A DNA stretch of 64,000 nt from Cryptomeria japonica (GCF_030272615.1 NC_081409.1:469892573-469956572), one strand, 5' to 3'. Shown: positions 13,375 through 25,709, counted from the stretch's first letter. The notes: generated by a model not told the origin, from the letters alone. Made by a program: numbers and translations.

Positions 13375-14286
13375 TAGATTAAGCACTAGGACCTTGAGTT
13401 CACCACTCTATATTGTGACACTTGATCACTTGAAATGCCAACTAGGTAGTGTATGAGTAGTTGGTACTTTATGTGTATGTGTATTTGTGTGTGATTGTTA
13501 ATCTCTCCTATTTGATGTAACACTTTCTTACATAGCATATCCATTGATAATGTTTGTGTTGAGTGATGCATTTGATAGCACTTTGTATGAAATATACTTG
13601 TACTAATGTGAATGCATTCTAAATGTGTGATGCAAGGGAGAGTATGACCTCTTTTAGTGACACATAATTTTAGAAAAGACCCTAAATTTTTGTCTGCATT
13701 AGTGCTTGGGAAACAACTTAGCATATCTTATATAGGAAATAAATATATTAATGATTTCATGGTTATCTTTTTCATCTCCTCTAAAAAGAAACTATATAGC
13801 TATATTGAATTCCTTATTGAATAACAACTCTTCCCTATTTAACCTTATATTATTTTATAGTAATAATGGGAAATACCCTAGTAAATGGTCTATCATTTGT
13901 AGGAGTGGTAGGAAGGATAATATAATTATTGATTAAGAGGCATGGGTCTTTACTTAAATTTTAATTGAATTATCGCTACCTTAACATTTATTCTTAAGAC
14001 ATCGATGCCTTAGATTATTAATCTTGGTCTCAACTAGATAAATAAGCATGATACTACTAATCTCATTATGAAAAGAAATATATATATTATGCATGTCATC
14101 TCAGAAAGAGTACATGGAATTATTTTTTAAACCACTAGAAACCATATAAGAGTAATGAAATTACTAAAGATAAAGAAGTGCTAGATATTTATTTTATTTC
14201 ACATACATTCCTTGACTATTTGATATAAATCTATATTGATTAGTAGATATGTGACCAAATTCACTTGTGAGACCTAAAGTAATCAT
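13375..14286 (+). other. Leader of element B, no recognisable coding
   Basis: This is the stretch between the primer site and the Copia-1 insertion. Frames are short and stop-rich on both strands, and no retrotransposon domain was recognised. It is interpreted as untranslated leader of element B. Confidence 0.6.
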
Positions 14287-14291
14287 GTATG

Positions 14292-15394
14292 TGTTGGCAA
14301 TATGGCGAAATTGATTATGTGTTGCATTAATGGTTTGCCATTGATGTCAACACTAGCTATTATGGTTGGTTACCCATAGATAGGTTTTGTTTACTGGTAG
14401 AAGATCTTGTGTTACCGACATGGGTTTAAGGTTTAACCAGTAGAGCTTTTACTAAGAATATTTGATAGAATGGTTAAGTGGTGTTGGTGCAGATTTTAGA
14501 TGGAATTGAGGATGCAGAAGGTGATCCCTGATTGTGCCTTAACTGATTGAAGACATCACTTTGGCATGGCAGACCCAGATTAGGTCCCGTACCTATCTAG
14601 GTTATGGACTGGTATCATGTTAACATGTTCTCTACACGTTACCAGGATGTTTTATGGATTGGTTATTATTGTTTTGGTCTTAAGACGACATGGCATATCA
14701 TTGTAATATGGATGTATGTAATGATCTTATTGTAATATCTTTTAGGTGGCTAGCCTAATTGGTTTAGGCCTTAGGGTTTGTATAAATTGATGTAAGATCT
14801 CATTGTAGATCATGGTTATGGTGGTAATGGTCATGGTCATGGAATGTAATATCATATGCAAAGGAGATTTGGTCAATCATAGGTGATCAAATTGGGTTTA
14901 AGTAAGAGGTCAAAGGCCTCCAATATTGAGCTTAACGGAGACTGTAATCAGGCATGGCAGATACTATATCTGATAGTTCATTCTTTTGGATTGTTGTCCA
15001 ATTATTTTGAGGTGGTTATAACCTCTATGTAGTCAGTGAGACTCTTTTGTAATGAGAAGTATTCTCTAGGTAGTGTGCCTTCCTGCATGTGCATGCCCCT
15101 TATTGTATCATATACTTTCTGCAGAAGTATCATCTGACTGTGGGTAGGCTTCCCACCCTGGTTTTTCCCTTTATCAGGTTTTCCACATACAAATCATGGT
15201 GTTATGTGGTATGGTTGCATTGAGTTAATTATCTATTTCATTCTTAAGTTCTATTGCTTACCGGTATCTATTTTTGCTATTCCGGTATTCAATGTTTATG
15301 TGCACCAATTAAAGGTTATAAAGTGGTTTGATTAATATAATCTGTTAATAACTGATTCACCCCCCCTCTCAGTTGTTCACCAGCTATCCTAACA
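14292..15394 (+). repeat. 5' LTR of Copia-1
   Basis: TGTTGGCAATATGG to CTATCCTAACA. Near the 3' end it has the motif TTCACCCCCCCTCTCAGTT followed by the last 20 or so bases, a feature shared with the LTRs of Copia-2, -3 and -4 in this window. Confidence 0.93.
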
Positions 15395-15396
15395 AT

Positions 15397-15408
15397 TGGT
15401 ATTAGAGC
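15397..15408 (+). other. Primer-binding site of Copia-1
   Basis: TGGTATTAGAGC two bases after the LTR end, one change from the usual initiator-tRNA site. Confidence 0.85.
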
Positions 15409-15452
15409 TTTGGTCCTCTTTTGCATAAGCTTAACTGCTTGAGGTAGATCCT

Positions 15453-18417
15453 ATGGTAGCTAACACTTCAAATCCACCGACAACAATTTTTAGAGGAGAA
15501 ATCCCTAAGCTTGATGGAACAAATTATGGGATACAGAAAATATGAATGGAGACTCATCTTAGATGTCTTGAAAAGGATATTTGGGAGATCACTAAGAAAG
15601 GATACACACCTTATGATCCGACATCTGACAATCTTTCTCTTGTAGACCTGGACAAGAATATTGAAAATGATTGCAGAGCTAGAGAAGCCCTCTTATATAC
15701 ACTTAGCGATCAGAAAATCATGGGATTAACTAATAAATAATTGAAAAAGGTTGTGTGGGATAAATTGCAAACTCTGAATGAAGGTGATCCTACTGTAAAA
15801 GTTGCTAAACTTGATAGTTAATGGGTAAGGTATGAAAACTTGATGATGGAAGATAATGAAAGAATTGTTACATTTATGGAAAGAGTAAATGAGATTGTAA
15901 TGAGAATTCAATGTTGTGGAGGATCTCTGAGTGAAGATGAAATAGTTTCCAAAGTCTTGAGATCCCTTCAACCAACTTACAAGATGAAGGCAACTATAAT
16001 TAGTAAATTGAGAACAATGAGAAACACTTCAGTTAATAGAGACATTTTGATTGGGAAATTATCTGCTTTTGAGCTTGAAGAATTTGGACCTTTTGGAGAT
16101 ACAAAATCTGAACCTACTTTTCATGCATCAACATCTACAGGAAAGAGTGATTGAAAAGCCTTATATTCAAAGGAATTGGAAGATATGAGGAAAGAGGATG
16201 GATAATTTGAGAAAATTGAAGCCTTATTTGCTAGAAGAGTACCTAAAGGACTGACATGAAGTAAGTATGAAGGAAAAGCACCTTTTAAATATTTTGCATG
16301 TAATAAGATTGGTCATTTTGCATCCAGATGTCCTGAAAGGAATGCAAGATTTGAAGAGAGAGTTAAGAAATCATTTAAGCCTATTCAAAACATATATAGA
16401 TTCAAGAAAAGTAAACAATGCTACATAGTGGATGAAGAAGGAGTAAGTGATGACTCTGAGGATGAACCGGTAGCAGACTCTGCTAGTGGACCCAAAAATG
16501 GAAAGGAATTGGTGTTATATGCTATAAAAGAAGATGAACTGGAACCGGCTATCAAGAATGAAGAAAAGGCCCTGGCAGCAAAAGTTGAAGACAAGGATGA
16601 ATGGGTAATTGATAGTGGATGCTCACATCATATGACTGGAGATAAAAGAAAATTTATGTCCCTATAAGAATACAATGGCGGTCAAGTCAGATTTGGAGAT
16701 GACAAAGCATTTATGATCAAAGGTAGAGGTATTATTTCTCTGGATGGCAAGCATAATACTGATAATGTCTATTATGTAGAAGGTTTAAAACATAATCTTT
16801 TAAGTGTTGGTCAATTGGTGGACAAGGGTTTCCAAGTTCAGTTTAAAGATAGAAAATGCAAAATCATTAACAAAACTAGATTGGATATTGCAACTGGTAC
16901 TCAGACTGGAGGTAATATCTTTCACTTGAACACTAGTAATAAGACATGTTTGATTTATCATATTAATGAGAGTTAGTTATGGCATAGGAGGTTGTATCAT
17001 GTTAATTTCGATTGTATTGTTAAGATTAGTTCAACAAAGGTAGTTAGAGATATACCTAAGGTTATGAAACTTCATAATCCGGTATGTAAGGAATGTCAAT
17101 TGGGAAAGCAAGTTAGAAATTTTTTTAAGAGCATGCATGATAAATATAATGATGTGCTTGATTTGATTCACACTAACTTATGTGGTCCAGCAAGGACTAG
17201 AAGTTTTCAAGGTGATAGATATTTCATGTTGATAATTGATGACTATTCTAGAATGATGTGGGTGACTTTTCTTAGGGAGAAGTTTGAAGATTTTGAGAAA
17301 TTCAAGATCTTTAAGGCTAAGGTAGAAACTGGATTGAAACAAGCTCCTAGAGCTTGGTATGCAAGGTTGGATAAATATCTTTTGAAGCTTGATTTTACCC
17401 AAGGCAGTGTTGACAGTAATTTATATTATAAGATCACTGATGATGATATTCTGATTATTGAAGTATTTGTTGATGATATCATTTTTGGAGGTGAACATAA
17501 ATTGTGCATGGAATTCTCTAATAATATGCAGAATGAATTTGAAATGTCCATGATTGGTGAGATGAGATTTTTCTTAGGTTTGTAGATTACTCAAACTGAC
17601 AAAGGCATTTTTATCTGTCAAACTAAGTATCTAAGGGAATTGTTGAAGAAGTTTGGTATGGATAATTCCAAACCGGTAAGTACTCCTATGGTGACAAGTG
17701 AGAAATTGTCTATCAAAGACACATCTACATCGGTAAATCTGCCAAGGTATATGTCTATGCTTGGTGGCTTGTTATATCTAACTCAAACTAGACCAGATAT
17801 TATGAATGCAGTAAGTATTGTTTCAAGATATCAAAGTAATCCTAAAGAAAATCATGAATGTGTAGTAAAGAGGATATTTCGGTATTTACAAGGAACAACA
17901 AAATATGGCTTATGGTATTCTATAGATGATAACTTCACTTTATGTGCATATATAGATTCAGATTGGGCAAGTGATAATGATGACAGGAAGAGCACTTCTA
18001 GTGGAGATTTATGTCTTGGAAAGAAATTGGTTTCATGGATCAGCAAAAAATAGTCATGCATTTTTTTATCTACTATAGAAGATGAATTTGTTGCAACAAC
18101 AACCAATTGCACTCAATTCTTGTGGATGAAGCAAATGTTGAAGGATATCAAGGTAAATTGTAGTGAACCGGTGGTTATCTATTGTGATAACTATGCAACT
18201 ATCAACATGTCTAAGAATGTGGTATTTCACTCTAAGACTAAACACATCAATAAAATATAACTTTCTGAAGGACAAGGTGGAAGAAAAGGAAGTCAAATTG
18301 GTTTATGTGAACACTAAATAACAGATTGTAGATATGTTCACTAAACTATTGTCTAAGGAATCATTTGAGTATTTGAGAGACAAGTTAGGGGTATCTACCC
18401 CTCTGGAAGAAACTTAA
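15453..18417 (+). pseudogene. Copia-1 gag-pol pseudogene with integrase/RT fusion deletion
   Basis: Starting at ATG 15453, one frame runs almost to the end of RNase H (about 18250), broken only by stop codons (for example at 15738, 16152, 16665, 16974, 17583, 18051). Visible in order: gag; a zinc knuckle whose first cysteine is replaced by tyrosine (about 16290-16330, ...FACNKIGHFASRC); protease DSGCSHHMTGD (about 16610); integrase N-terminal zinc region and first catalytic part ending ...YFMLIIDDYSRMMWVTF; then reverse transcriptase resuming at LKQAPRAWY and FVDDIIFGG; RNase H ending SWISKK. The integrase second Asp and Glu and the front half of the reverse transcriptase are gone through a frame-preserving deletion near 17325. 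The final coding stop is about 18417 after a frameshift. Confidence 0.92.
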
Positions 18418-18762
18418 TTGATGGAGCAGACTATCAGTCTAGTATGCATCATCATCTTTATCCTTTGCTCTGGGTTGATCTAGTGGTGCTACTACTCAGG
18501 GGGAGTAGTCAGCTTTGAGATTTAGAGGCTTATATTCTTGTTTTGATATTTTTGTCAGATTTTTGGCATTGATGTCAAAGGGGGAGAGATAGTGATGTGA
18601 AAAATAAAGTCAGAACTTTACTGAGATATTATTCACAGGGAAAGATTTATTGATATTCAGGAAACTGTTGGTTGTCTTCCACAGGGGGAGACTTCTTTGG
18701 CATTTCTTGGTACTTAGATGTTTTTCACATCTAGTGTTGTCATCGATGCAAAAGGGGGAGAT
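18418..18762 (+). promoter_or_regulatory. Copia-1 3' region with repeated polypurine blocks
   Basis: Four purine blocks of the type GGGGGAG occur (about 18500, 18582, 18686 and 18754), the last directly abutting the 3' LTR as aaaagggggagat, the functional polypurine tract position. Two of the blocks are preceded by a ttggcattgatgtcaa-like phrase that also occurs at the LTR start. The same arrangement is seen in Copia-2. Confidence 0.8.
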
Positions 18763-19870
18763 TGTTGGTAATATAGAGGAATTGATTATGTGTTGCATTG
18801 ATGCTTTGTCATTGATGTCAACAGTAGTTGTTATGGTTGGTTCCCGATAGACAGGTTTTGGTTACTAGTAGAAGATCTTGTGTTACCGGCATGGGTTTAA
18901 GGTTTAACCAGCAGAGCTTTTACTAAGAATATTTGATAGAATGGTTAAGTGGTGTTGGTGCGGCTTCTAGATGGAATTAAGGATGCAGAAGGTGATCCCT
19001 GATCATGCCTCAACTGATTGAAGACATCGCTTTGGCATGGTGGACCTAGATTAGGTCCGGAACCTATCTAGGTTATGGACCAGTATCATGATAACGTGTT
19101 CTCTACACGTTACCAGGATATTTTATGGATTGGTTATTTTTGTTTTGGTCTTAAGCTGACATGGCCTATTATTGTAATATGGATGTATGTAATGATCTTA
19201 TTGTAATATCTTTTAGGTGGTCGACCGAATTGGTTTAGGCCTTAAGGTTTGTATAAATTGATGTAAGATCTCATTGTAGATCATGGTTATGGTGGTAATG
19301 GTCATGGTTGTGGAATGTAATATCATATGCGAAGGAGATTTGATCGATCATAGGTGACCAAATTGGGTTTAAGTAAGAGGTCAAAGGCCTTCGGTATTAA
19401 GCTTAACTGGGACTGTAATTAGGCATGGTAGATGTTATCTCTGGCAGTTCATTCTTCTGGATTGTTTTCCAATTATCTTGAGGTGGTTATAACCTCTCTG
19501 TAGTCAGTGAGACTCGTTTGTAATGAGAAGTATGCTCTAGGCAGTGTACCTTCCTGCATGTGCAAGCCTCTTATTGTATCACATACTTTTTGTAGAAGTA
19601 TCATCTGATTGTGGGTAGGCTTACCACCATGGTTTTTCCCTTTACTAGATTTTCCATGTACAAATCATGGTGTTATGTGGTATGGTTGCATTGTGTTAAT
19701 TCTCTATTTCATTGTTAAGTTCTATTGCTTACCGGTATCTGTTTCTGCTATTCTGGTATTCAATGTTTATGTGCACTGGTTAAAGGTTATAAAGTGGTTT
19801 GATTAATATAATCTGTTAACAACTAATTCACCCCTCCCCCCCTCTCAGTTGTTCACCAGTTATCCTAATA
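18763..19870 (+). repeat. 3' LTR of Copia-1
   Basis: TGTTGGTAATATAG to TATCCTAATA (the final CA has become TA). It is collinear with the 5' LTR over its whole length and is followed by the GTATG duplication. Confidence 0.93.
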
Positions 19871-19875
19871 GTATG

Positions 19876-20522
19876 TTCTAGTATTTTGCATGAAATTGTA
19901 AAAGTCAATAATGGAAAATTGATAGGCATAACTCTTACATATTAGTATGCACTAGAGAGTATAAAATTGAGCTCTAAGTTCTATATTAGGACTTTATGGT
20001 CTACCTCACTAAAAGATGTGAATTTTGGTGTAGGACAACCTTAATTAACCAAAATGGTCACTAAAAATGACAATTGTTGTGGGATCATGGATGACATGTA
20101 CCATACTCTAGACAAGAGGTTGGACAAAACTATTAACACCCTGAATCAACCAGGGAAAGGGGTACATCTCCTAGAACAAGAGATCGAGAGAATGAAAGAC
20201 CAGAATAGGAACCGAAACCAAGAAGGCAGTATGATCTATGACCTAGTGGCTACATTTTTGGCTATAGAAGGAGCTTCCAAATCTTGGATGAATCAACCAT
20301 AGGGAAATAATAATTGACAGAATAGAGATAATCATATTCGAGATAGAGTTAGAAGGAAGTGATATGGAAGAAATAAGAGGACTCATTATGATAACTATAT
20401 ACCGAAGGGGCCTAGAGATGGGTGTTATATCTATGGAGGAGACCATTATGCTAAACATTGTCCCCATCAAACATCTAGAATAAAAAGGAAGGACTCTTCA
20501 AATAAGTAAAGCCAAGTGTACC
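19876..20522 (+). pseudogene. Element B gag remnant
   Basis: From ATG 20054 a frame of about 80 codons continues, through stops, to a zinc-knuckle-like stretch at 20423-20461 reading CYIYGGDHYAKHC: the C-x2-C-x4-H-x4-C pattern with the second cysteine changed to tyrosine. Preceding residues are rich in K, R, N and Q, as is usual just before a retrotransposon zinc knuckle. This is the only coding trace of element B. The gag-type zinc finger supports a retroelement; Ty3 affinity is inferred from the LTR and primer site rather than from this fragment. Confidence 0.6.
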
Positions 20523-21232
20523 ATTATTTTGAATAAAAGTGTAATGTGTGACAAGCCACACCAATAAGACATAATGTGTCATGTGGGCCTAGCTATTAAT
20601 GTTTCTCAAATTATGTAAAGGATTTTTCTAGATTATTGTGTGTTGAGGAGTGCCTCTCAGAAGATGGTCTCCTTGATGTTTGGATCATGGTTAGTATAAT
20701 AAATTTTGAGTGGACTTGTATTCCCTCTTATGCTTCATGTTTGGATGATTGCTTTGTTTATCAATGTCTTATATGGAGTATTATAAACTATAAAGTATGA
20801 GGGTTGGATTAAATTGAGAAATAAATCTAAGAAGATGGGACTAATGAATATTTCTCTATTTTATAGGTATGTGAGCTACATAATTTTTATAAGAATGGAA
20901 TATTGCAAGAATGAAAGTAGTAATATATAAAAGATACATAAGTTTGTCATTTTCGATCGACACCTTAAATTTCCTAAATTGTTTTTATCCCTTATGACAT
21001 TATGGGAAGTCTATTTTTCATATTCAAGAATTTTGGTTGTGATGTTCCTACTTTATATAGTAGGTATAATAAAGTTAATTTTATAAACGCTTTATCATAG
21101 GGAATTATGCAATGTGGCCTAGTACATGCGTTATGTTGCACTCGTAAGCATGTGAATTTTCTATTGGTCATGAGTGTTGGAACCTTCGCTAAAGGTAATC
21201 ATTCCCTTTAAGTCAACATATTTAAGGCCCTT
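20523..21232 (+). other. Element B interior, no recognisable coding
   Basis: Stop-rich sequence between the gag remnant and Copia-2. No protease or polymerase motif was seen on either strand. Confidence 0.55.
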
Positions 21233-21237
21233 GTATC

Positions 21238-22119
21238 TGTGGGCAATTGACACTCATTTGATTGGTTTCAATATGTTGTCATCGATTGCAACATATTCTG
21301 GCTTTCATATTTTGGTTTGGTTGTTTACTGATAGACACTTCATCGGCACCGATAGGTATCTTCACCGGTAGAAAGGAATTCTTTGGTTATCGACATTACA
21401 GGCCGACATGACTTACATTCAGGATACTAATATTGGAGGCCGACATCATTTGGGAAATCCAGAAATCGACAATTGATTTTGATATTCATGTATTTATGTA
21501 TTGAGCCAACTTGTATATTCATTTTGTAATTATCTATGTAAGACAATATAAGGCATGAAGGATTGTAAAGGTATATAGTTCAATTGATTAAATCATTTTT
21601 TGATATGATGGAATGTAATGTGAGGAATGTGGATTATGTAAGAGGTTATTCTGATAAGGGTTTAAGGTTTCAGAACTGGAACAGTCAGAGCTTAACCAGA
21701 AATGTATTCAGGCATAAAAGATTCTATCATTGTAGTTCACTCATTCTTCCGGATTGTAGTTTGGATTTGTATGTATCAGTGAGACTCCTTTTGTGATGAG
21801 CAGTGTGCTCTAGGTTGTAAGCCTTCCTACAAGCGCAGGCCCCCATATTTTATAATATATTTTTATATGGCCAGTGGATTGATATTGTGGGTCACAAGTC
21901 CCACTATGGTTTTTCCTCTTTGAGGTTTTCCACATATAATTCTTTGTGTTATGGTATTTATTTGTGTGATTAGCTTATTGATTACTTTACATCTTTCAAT
22001 CTTATATGTACCAATTTACTGGTTGGTGAATGCATGTTTTAATAAGGTTGAATTTGAACATTCTGGTAGAACACTGATTCACCCCCCCCCCCACATCTCA
22101 GTGTTCTTGGATTCCAACA
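21238..22119 (+). repeat. 5' LTR of Copia-2
   Basis: Begins TGTGGGCAATTGACAC (3' copy TGTTGGAAATTGACAC), ends GGATTCCAACA. A long C run precedes CATCTCAGTGTTCTTGG near the end, the variant of the shared Copia LTR motif. Confidence 0.92.
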
Positions 22120-22994
22120 ATTGGTATCAGAGCACATTTCAAAGGACTTTCAATCTTTACAATAGATATCAAACCAGCAGACATTGGAGAGGTTTACACA
22201 AGCTAAGAGAGCTACTTTTTATCATATGATTGAGTCAAAGAAGGAGATCAATGATAAGTTGAAGTTGATTGATAATAATTAGACTAATATTTATAGAGTA
22301 TGTTGCAACACAAATTTACTTACAACAAAGATAGATAAAGGGATTAAGGATATTTAGGAGAAAATTGTAGGTATAGTCAATTCTTTTGATGGCACAAATT
22401 CTTTGACTACATCTATTGATGGTCAGATTTTGGTTTTGGAAGCCCAAGTTTCAGCTCTTGAGAGGGTAAAAGACAAAATCATTAGGAGAAATAGAGGTCT
22501 TAGAGGATTGGCGAGTCCCCGGTTGGACTCATTTAGTGTAAATTAAGAAGGAATGCATTGTTTTGGTTGGGAGGCCCACACCAGAAGAGCTTAATGAGAA
22601 AGAGTCATATGCTCACATGCTAAATGGACTTGTATCTATTTTTGGCACATTCAAATTTGGCTGGGATACCTATCTAGAGCTTTTGGAGAAAGCCTATCCA
22701 GAAATTTTCAACTATATTCAGCTTCGGTAAGATATTTTGGGACACACTCTTTGTATAGTATTTCATTCTTCATCTTGATTTTTGGTATATTTTTTTGGCA
22801 TTGATGTCAAGGGGGGAGGTATAGGTGAAAAATATATTCTTGGCATCTGGAGATATGGAGGTGTAGATTATTTTGTATAGATCATGATCACAGATGGATA
22901 TTCAGCTCAGGGGGAGCACTCTCAGGGTGAAACTGACAGATGGAAACCATTATCATTTTTCACATGTGTTGCCATCAATGCCAAAGGGGGAAAT
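22120..22994 (+). other. Copia-2 interior
   Basis: The primer site is at 22122-22133. The middle has many stops; fragments such as NEKESYAHMLNGLVSIFGTF (about 22595) look like gag-derived text of uncertain family. Toward the 3' end lie ttggcattgatgtcaaggggggagg (split across 22795-22822), gggggagcac (about 22910) and the polypurine tract at 22983-22994. Confidence 0.8.
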
Positions 22995-23891
22995 TGTTGG
23001 AAATTGACACTCATTTGATTGGTTTCAATATGTTGTCATTGATGGCAACATGTTCCGGCTTTCATATTTTGGTTTGGTTGTTTACCGAAAGACACTTCAC
23101 CGGCATCGACACCTACAAGTATCTTCATCGGTAGGAAGGAATTATTTGGTTATCGGCATTGCAAGCCGACATGACTTACATTCAGGATACTGACATCATT
23201 TGGGAGATCCAACAATCGACAATTGATTTTGATATTCATGTATTTATGTATTGAGCTGACTTGTATATTCATTTTATAATTATCTATGTAAGCTGACATA
23301 AGGCATGAAGGATTGTAAAGGTATATAGGTTAGTTGATTAGATCATTTTGTGATACAATGGAATGTAATGTGAGTGAGTGTAAGATAATTTTAAAGTGAT
23401 GAATGATGATTATGTAAGAGGTTATTCCGGTAAGGGTTTAGGGTTTTAGAAATAGAATAGTCAGAGCTTAACTGAAACTGTATTCAGGCATAGAAGATGT
23501 TATTAGTGCAGTTTACTCATTCTTCTGGATTGTAGTATGGATTTGTATGTAGTTAGTGAGACTCCTTTTGTGATGAGCAGTGTGCTCTAGGCTTTAAGCC
23601 TTCCTACAAGTGTAGGCCCCCATATTTTGTAATATCTTTTCATATGGCCAGTGGATTGATATTGTGGGTCACAAATCACACTATGGTTTTTCCTCTTTGA
23701 TTTTTTCCACATATAATTCTTTGTGTTATGGTATGCATTTGTGTGATTGGCTTATTGATTGCTTTACTTATTTCAATCTTATATGTATTGGTTTACCGGT
23801 TGGTGAATGCATGTTTTAATAAGGTTAAATTTGAACATTCCAGTAGAACACTGATTCACCCCCCCCCTCTCAGTGTTCTTGGATTCCAACA
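22995..23891 (+). repeat. 3' LTR of Copia-2
   Basis: Begins TGTTGGAAATTGACAC and ends TTGGATTCCAACA, followed by the GTATC duplication. Confidence 0.93.
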
Positions 23892-23896
23892 GTATC

Positions 23897-25057
23897 ATGG
23901 CCTACTTGCTTGAACTTGTTATGTGAAGAATTCTATAGAGCTAATCATGTGTATCATACCTTGTGATCACAATAGTCCTTGTGCATTTAAGAGGGTCTAG
24001 TCACTAAAAAATCACGTTGTGTACATGTGGTAGAATTTTCCCTCACATATGTCTTCTTGAGTTGAGAAATGGGAAGATATTTGCAACTATGATTGAGTGC
24101 ATAGTTGGACATAAGGATACTCAAATTATCATGTTTTGTGTTGATCTTAATAAAATCCTAGAAATGAGAGGATTGAAAATAAGCCTTATAACTTAAAGAG
24201 GTCCTTGACATGTTTGATGTACGGTAGCATGCGCATTGCTATGAATGTAGTGATATGATATCCAATGCATTAATAAATGTAAAGGATATGATTGCCTACA
24301 TGAATGACATTGGATGAAATAGGCTTACATCTTAGTTTTGTGTGATGACATTTTTGAGATTTAATATGGACATGACATTAATAATTAATAATCAAATGTG
24401 ACGAGATAGGTCAAATGATAATCAAATGTGATGAGATAGGTCACATGATAATCAAATGTGATGTGATAGCTCACATAATTAAATGTGACAAGATGGGCGT
24501 AAAGCCTAGGTCACATAATTGAATGGTGACATGAGTTAACTAATTCAAATTATTTCATGTATGCATGTGCTGAATTGCAACTTCTTCTATTTCTTTATTA
24601 TTATTAACTCTATTTACCAAGACTTGGGTATTGAGCTATGTTTCTTGTGAATAGGCAATCAAATCCTTAGGCTATCATTTTTGTGATTACTATGTGATAA
24701 GTTTGAATAAACACCTTCTAGCCTACAAGTTAATATTGTATAAAAACATTTAAAGGTATTTCGATCCATTCCTATTGTGCATATCCTTCTATTGTTGGCA
24801 ATTGAGAATCCACTAAATTGTAAATAAGAATAGCCTCTTAAGACATGTGTCTAGCATTAATTCTATAAAATAATTGGATTGATAAAAGGAATCTAATTAG
24901 ATGCACGAATGTGGTATGATATGACACCGGTTGTATAAGGTTAATATGATTCATTATACATAAATATTAGAGCGTAGATGTCTATTGGATGCTCATTGAG
25001 ATTTATACATTATTGTTTTAGCATGTGTACTAAGACATCATGGTGATGTCTCTTCCT
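23897..25057 (+). other. Element B interior, 3' part, with a 30-bp tandem repeat
   Basis: No coding motif. At 24388-24485 the phrase ATAATCAAATGTGA starts at 24388, 24418 and 24448, a perfect 30-bp period of three units (atcaaatgtgaNgagataggtca...) with a degraded fourth. The rest is unremarkable. Confidence 0.7.
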
Positions 25058-25069
25058 AGTGGGGAAGGA
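25058..25069 (+). other. Polypurine tract of element B
   Basis: A purine run (AGTGGGGAAGGA, one T) immediately before TGTCATGACC, the start of the 3' LTR. This is where plus-strand DNA synthesis starts in LTR elements. Confidence 0.85.
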
Positions 25070-25341
25070 TGTCATGACCCAAATTTAGATTACAAAATTT
25101 TCCCTTAAATTAGATATTTGTAAATGATAACATTTTGATATTGACAACATTATGATCCTACTAATAACATTTTAACATGATGGTTGGCATTTTAAATTTA
25201 GTGATTTTTATGATGCTATTGAATGATATATTTTTATCTTGATGATCTGATAACTTAGTTGAGTGTGAAGTAGATGTAGGGTTTCCCGTCAAAGGTGGAC
25301 AAATAATCGAGGAGGGGTCATCTAGCTCATCGACAGTAACC
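25070..25341 (+). repeat. 3' LTR of element B, first piece
   Basis: Matches 9982-10277 of the 5' LTR from TGTCATGACC to CAGTAACC, after which homology stops and plastid sequence begins. Confidence 0.92.
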
Positions 25342-25487
25342 AATGAAAATGAAATACCTACCCAGAATTAGCAAGCCAAAGTTTTTTTTTTACAAAATTT
25401 GAATGGATATATAATAGAGGATGGCTCCTAATTAAAAAGGAAGCAACCATTTGCGGAGATCATTTCAATTGAATGAACGATCGTAAC
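25342..25487 (+). pseudogene. Probable ycf3 intron 1, 3' end
   Basis: This lies directly upstream of ycf3 exon 2 inside the plastid block and has the low-GC look of the exon 1-2 intron. The assignment rests on position only, and the exact LTR/plastid boundary is uncertain by a few tens of bases. Confidence 0.5.
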
Positions 25488-25709
25488 AAATGTCATCTCA
25501 ATCCGAAGGGGAATATGCGAAAGCTTTACAAAATTATTATGAAGCCATGTGACCGGAAATTGACCCCTATGACCGAAGTTATATATTATATAATATAGGT
25601 CTTGAGTAATGGGGAACATACTAAGTCTTTGGAATATTATTTCTAGGCATTAGAACGAAACCCGTCTTTACCACAAGCTCTTAATAATACGACCTTGATA
25701 TGTCATTAT
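25488..25709 (+). pseudogene. ycf3: ycf3 (pafI) exon 2 fragment, decayed
   Basis: Ycf3 is a TPR-repeat assembly factor of photosystem I. Visible residues are MSSQSEGEYAKALQNYYEAM, a stop, PEIDPYDRSYILYNIGL, then after a small deletion and frameshift ALERNPSLPQALNN, and finally CHY at the exon end, followed by GTGTG of the group II intron. The stop replaces an arginine (R-P-E in related proteins), consistent with CGA to TGA. Exons 1 and 3 are absent from the window. Confidence 0.88.

Larger units (their letters stand above)
14292..19870 (+). mobile_element. Copia-1, complete but inactive Ty1/copia element
   Basis: Two LTRs (14292-15394 and 18763-19870) flank primer site, gag-pol pseudogene and polypurine tract. 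GTATG is present at both outer edges (14287-14291 and 19871-19875), proving a single integration into the interior of element B. Domain order gag, protease, integrase, reverse transcriptase, RNase H is that of Ty1/copia. The LTRs differ visibly (for example tggcgaaattg against tagaggaattg near their starts), so the insertion is not recent. Confidence 0.95.
21238..23891 (+). mobile_element. Copia-2, short non-autonomous LTR element
   Basis: LTRs at 21238-22119 and 22995-23891 enclose only 875 bp. GTATC flanks both sides (21233-21237 and 23892-23896). A primer site (TGGTATCAGAGC, 22122-22133) and a polypurine tract (22983-22994) are in place, but there is no open gag or pol, only short gag-like stretches. 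LTR ends (TGTTGGAAATTGACAC...ATTCCAACA) and shared motifs place it with Copia elements. It would need proteins from a full-length relative to move. Confidence 0.92.
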
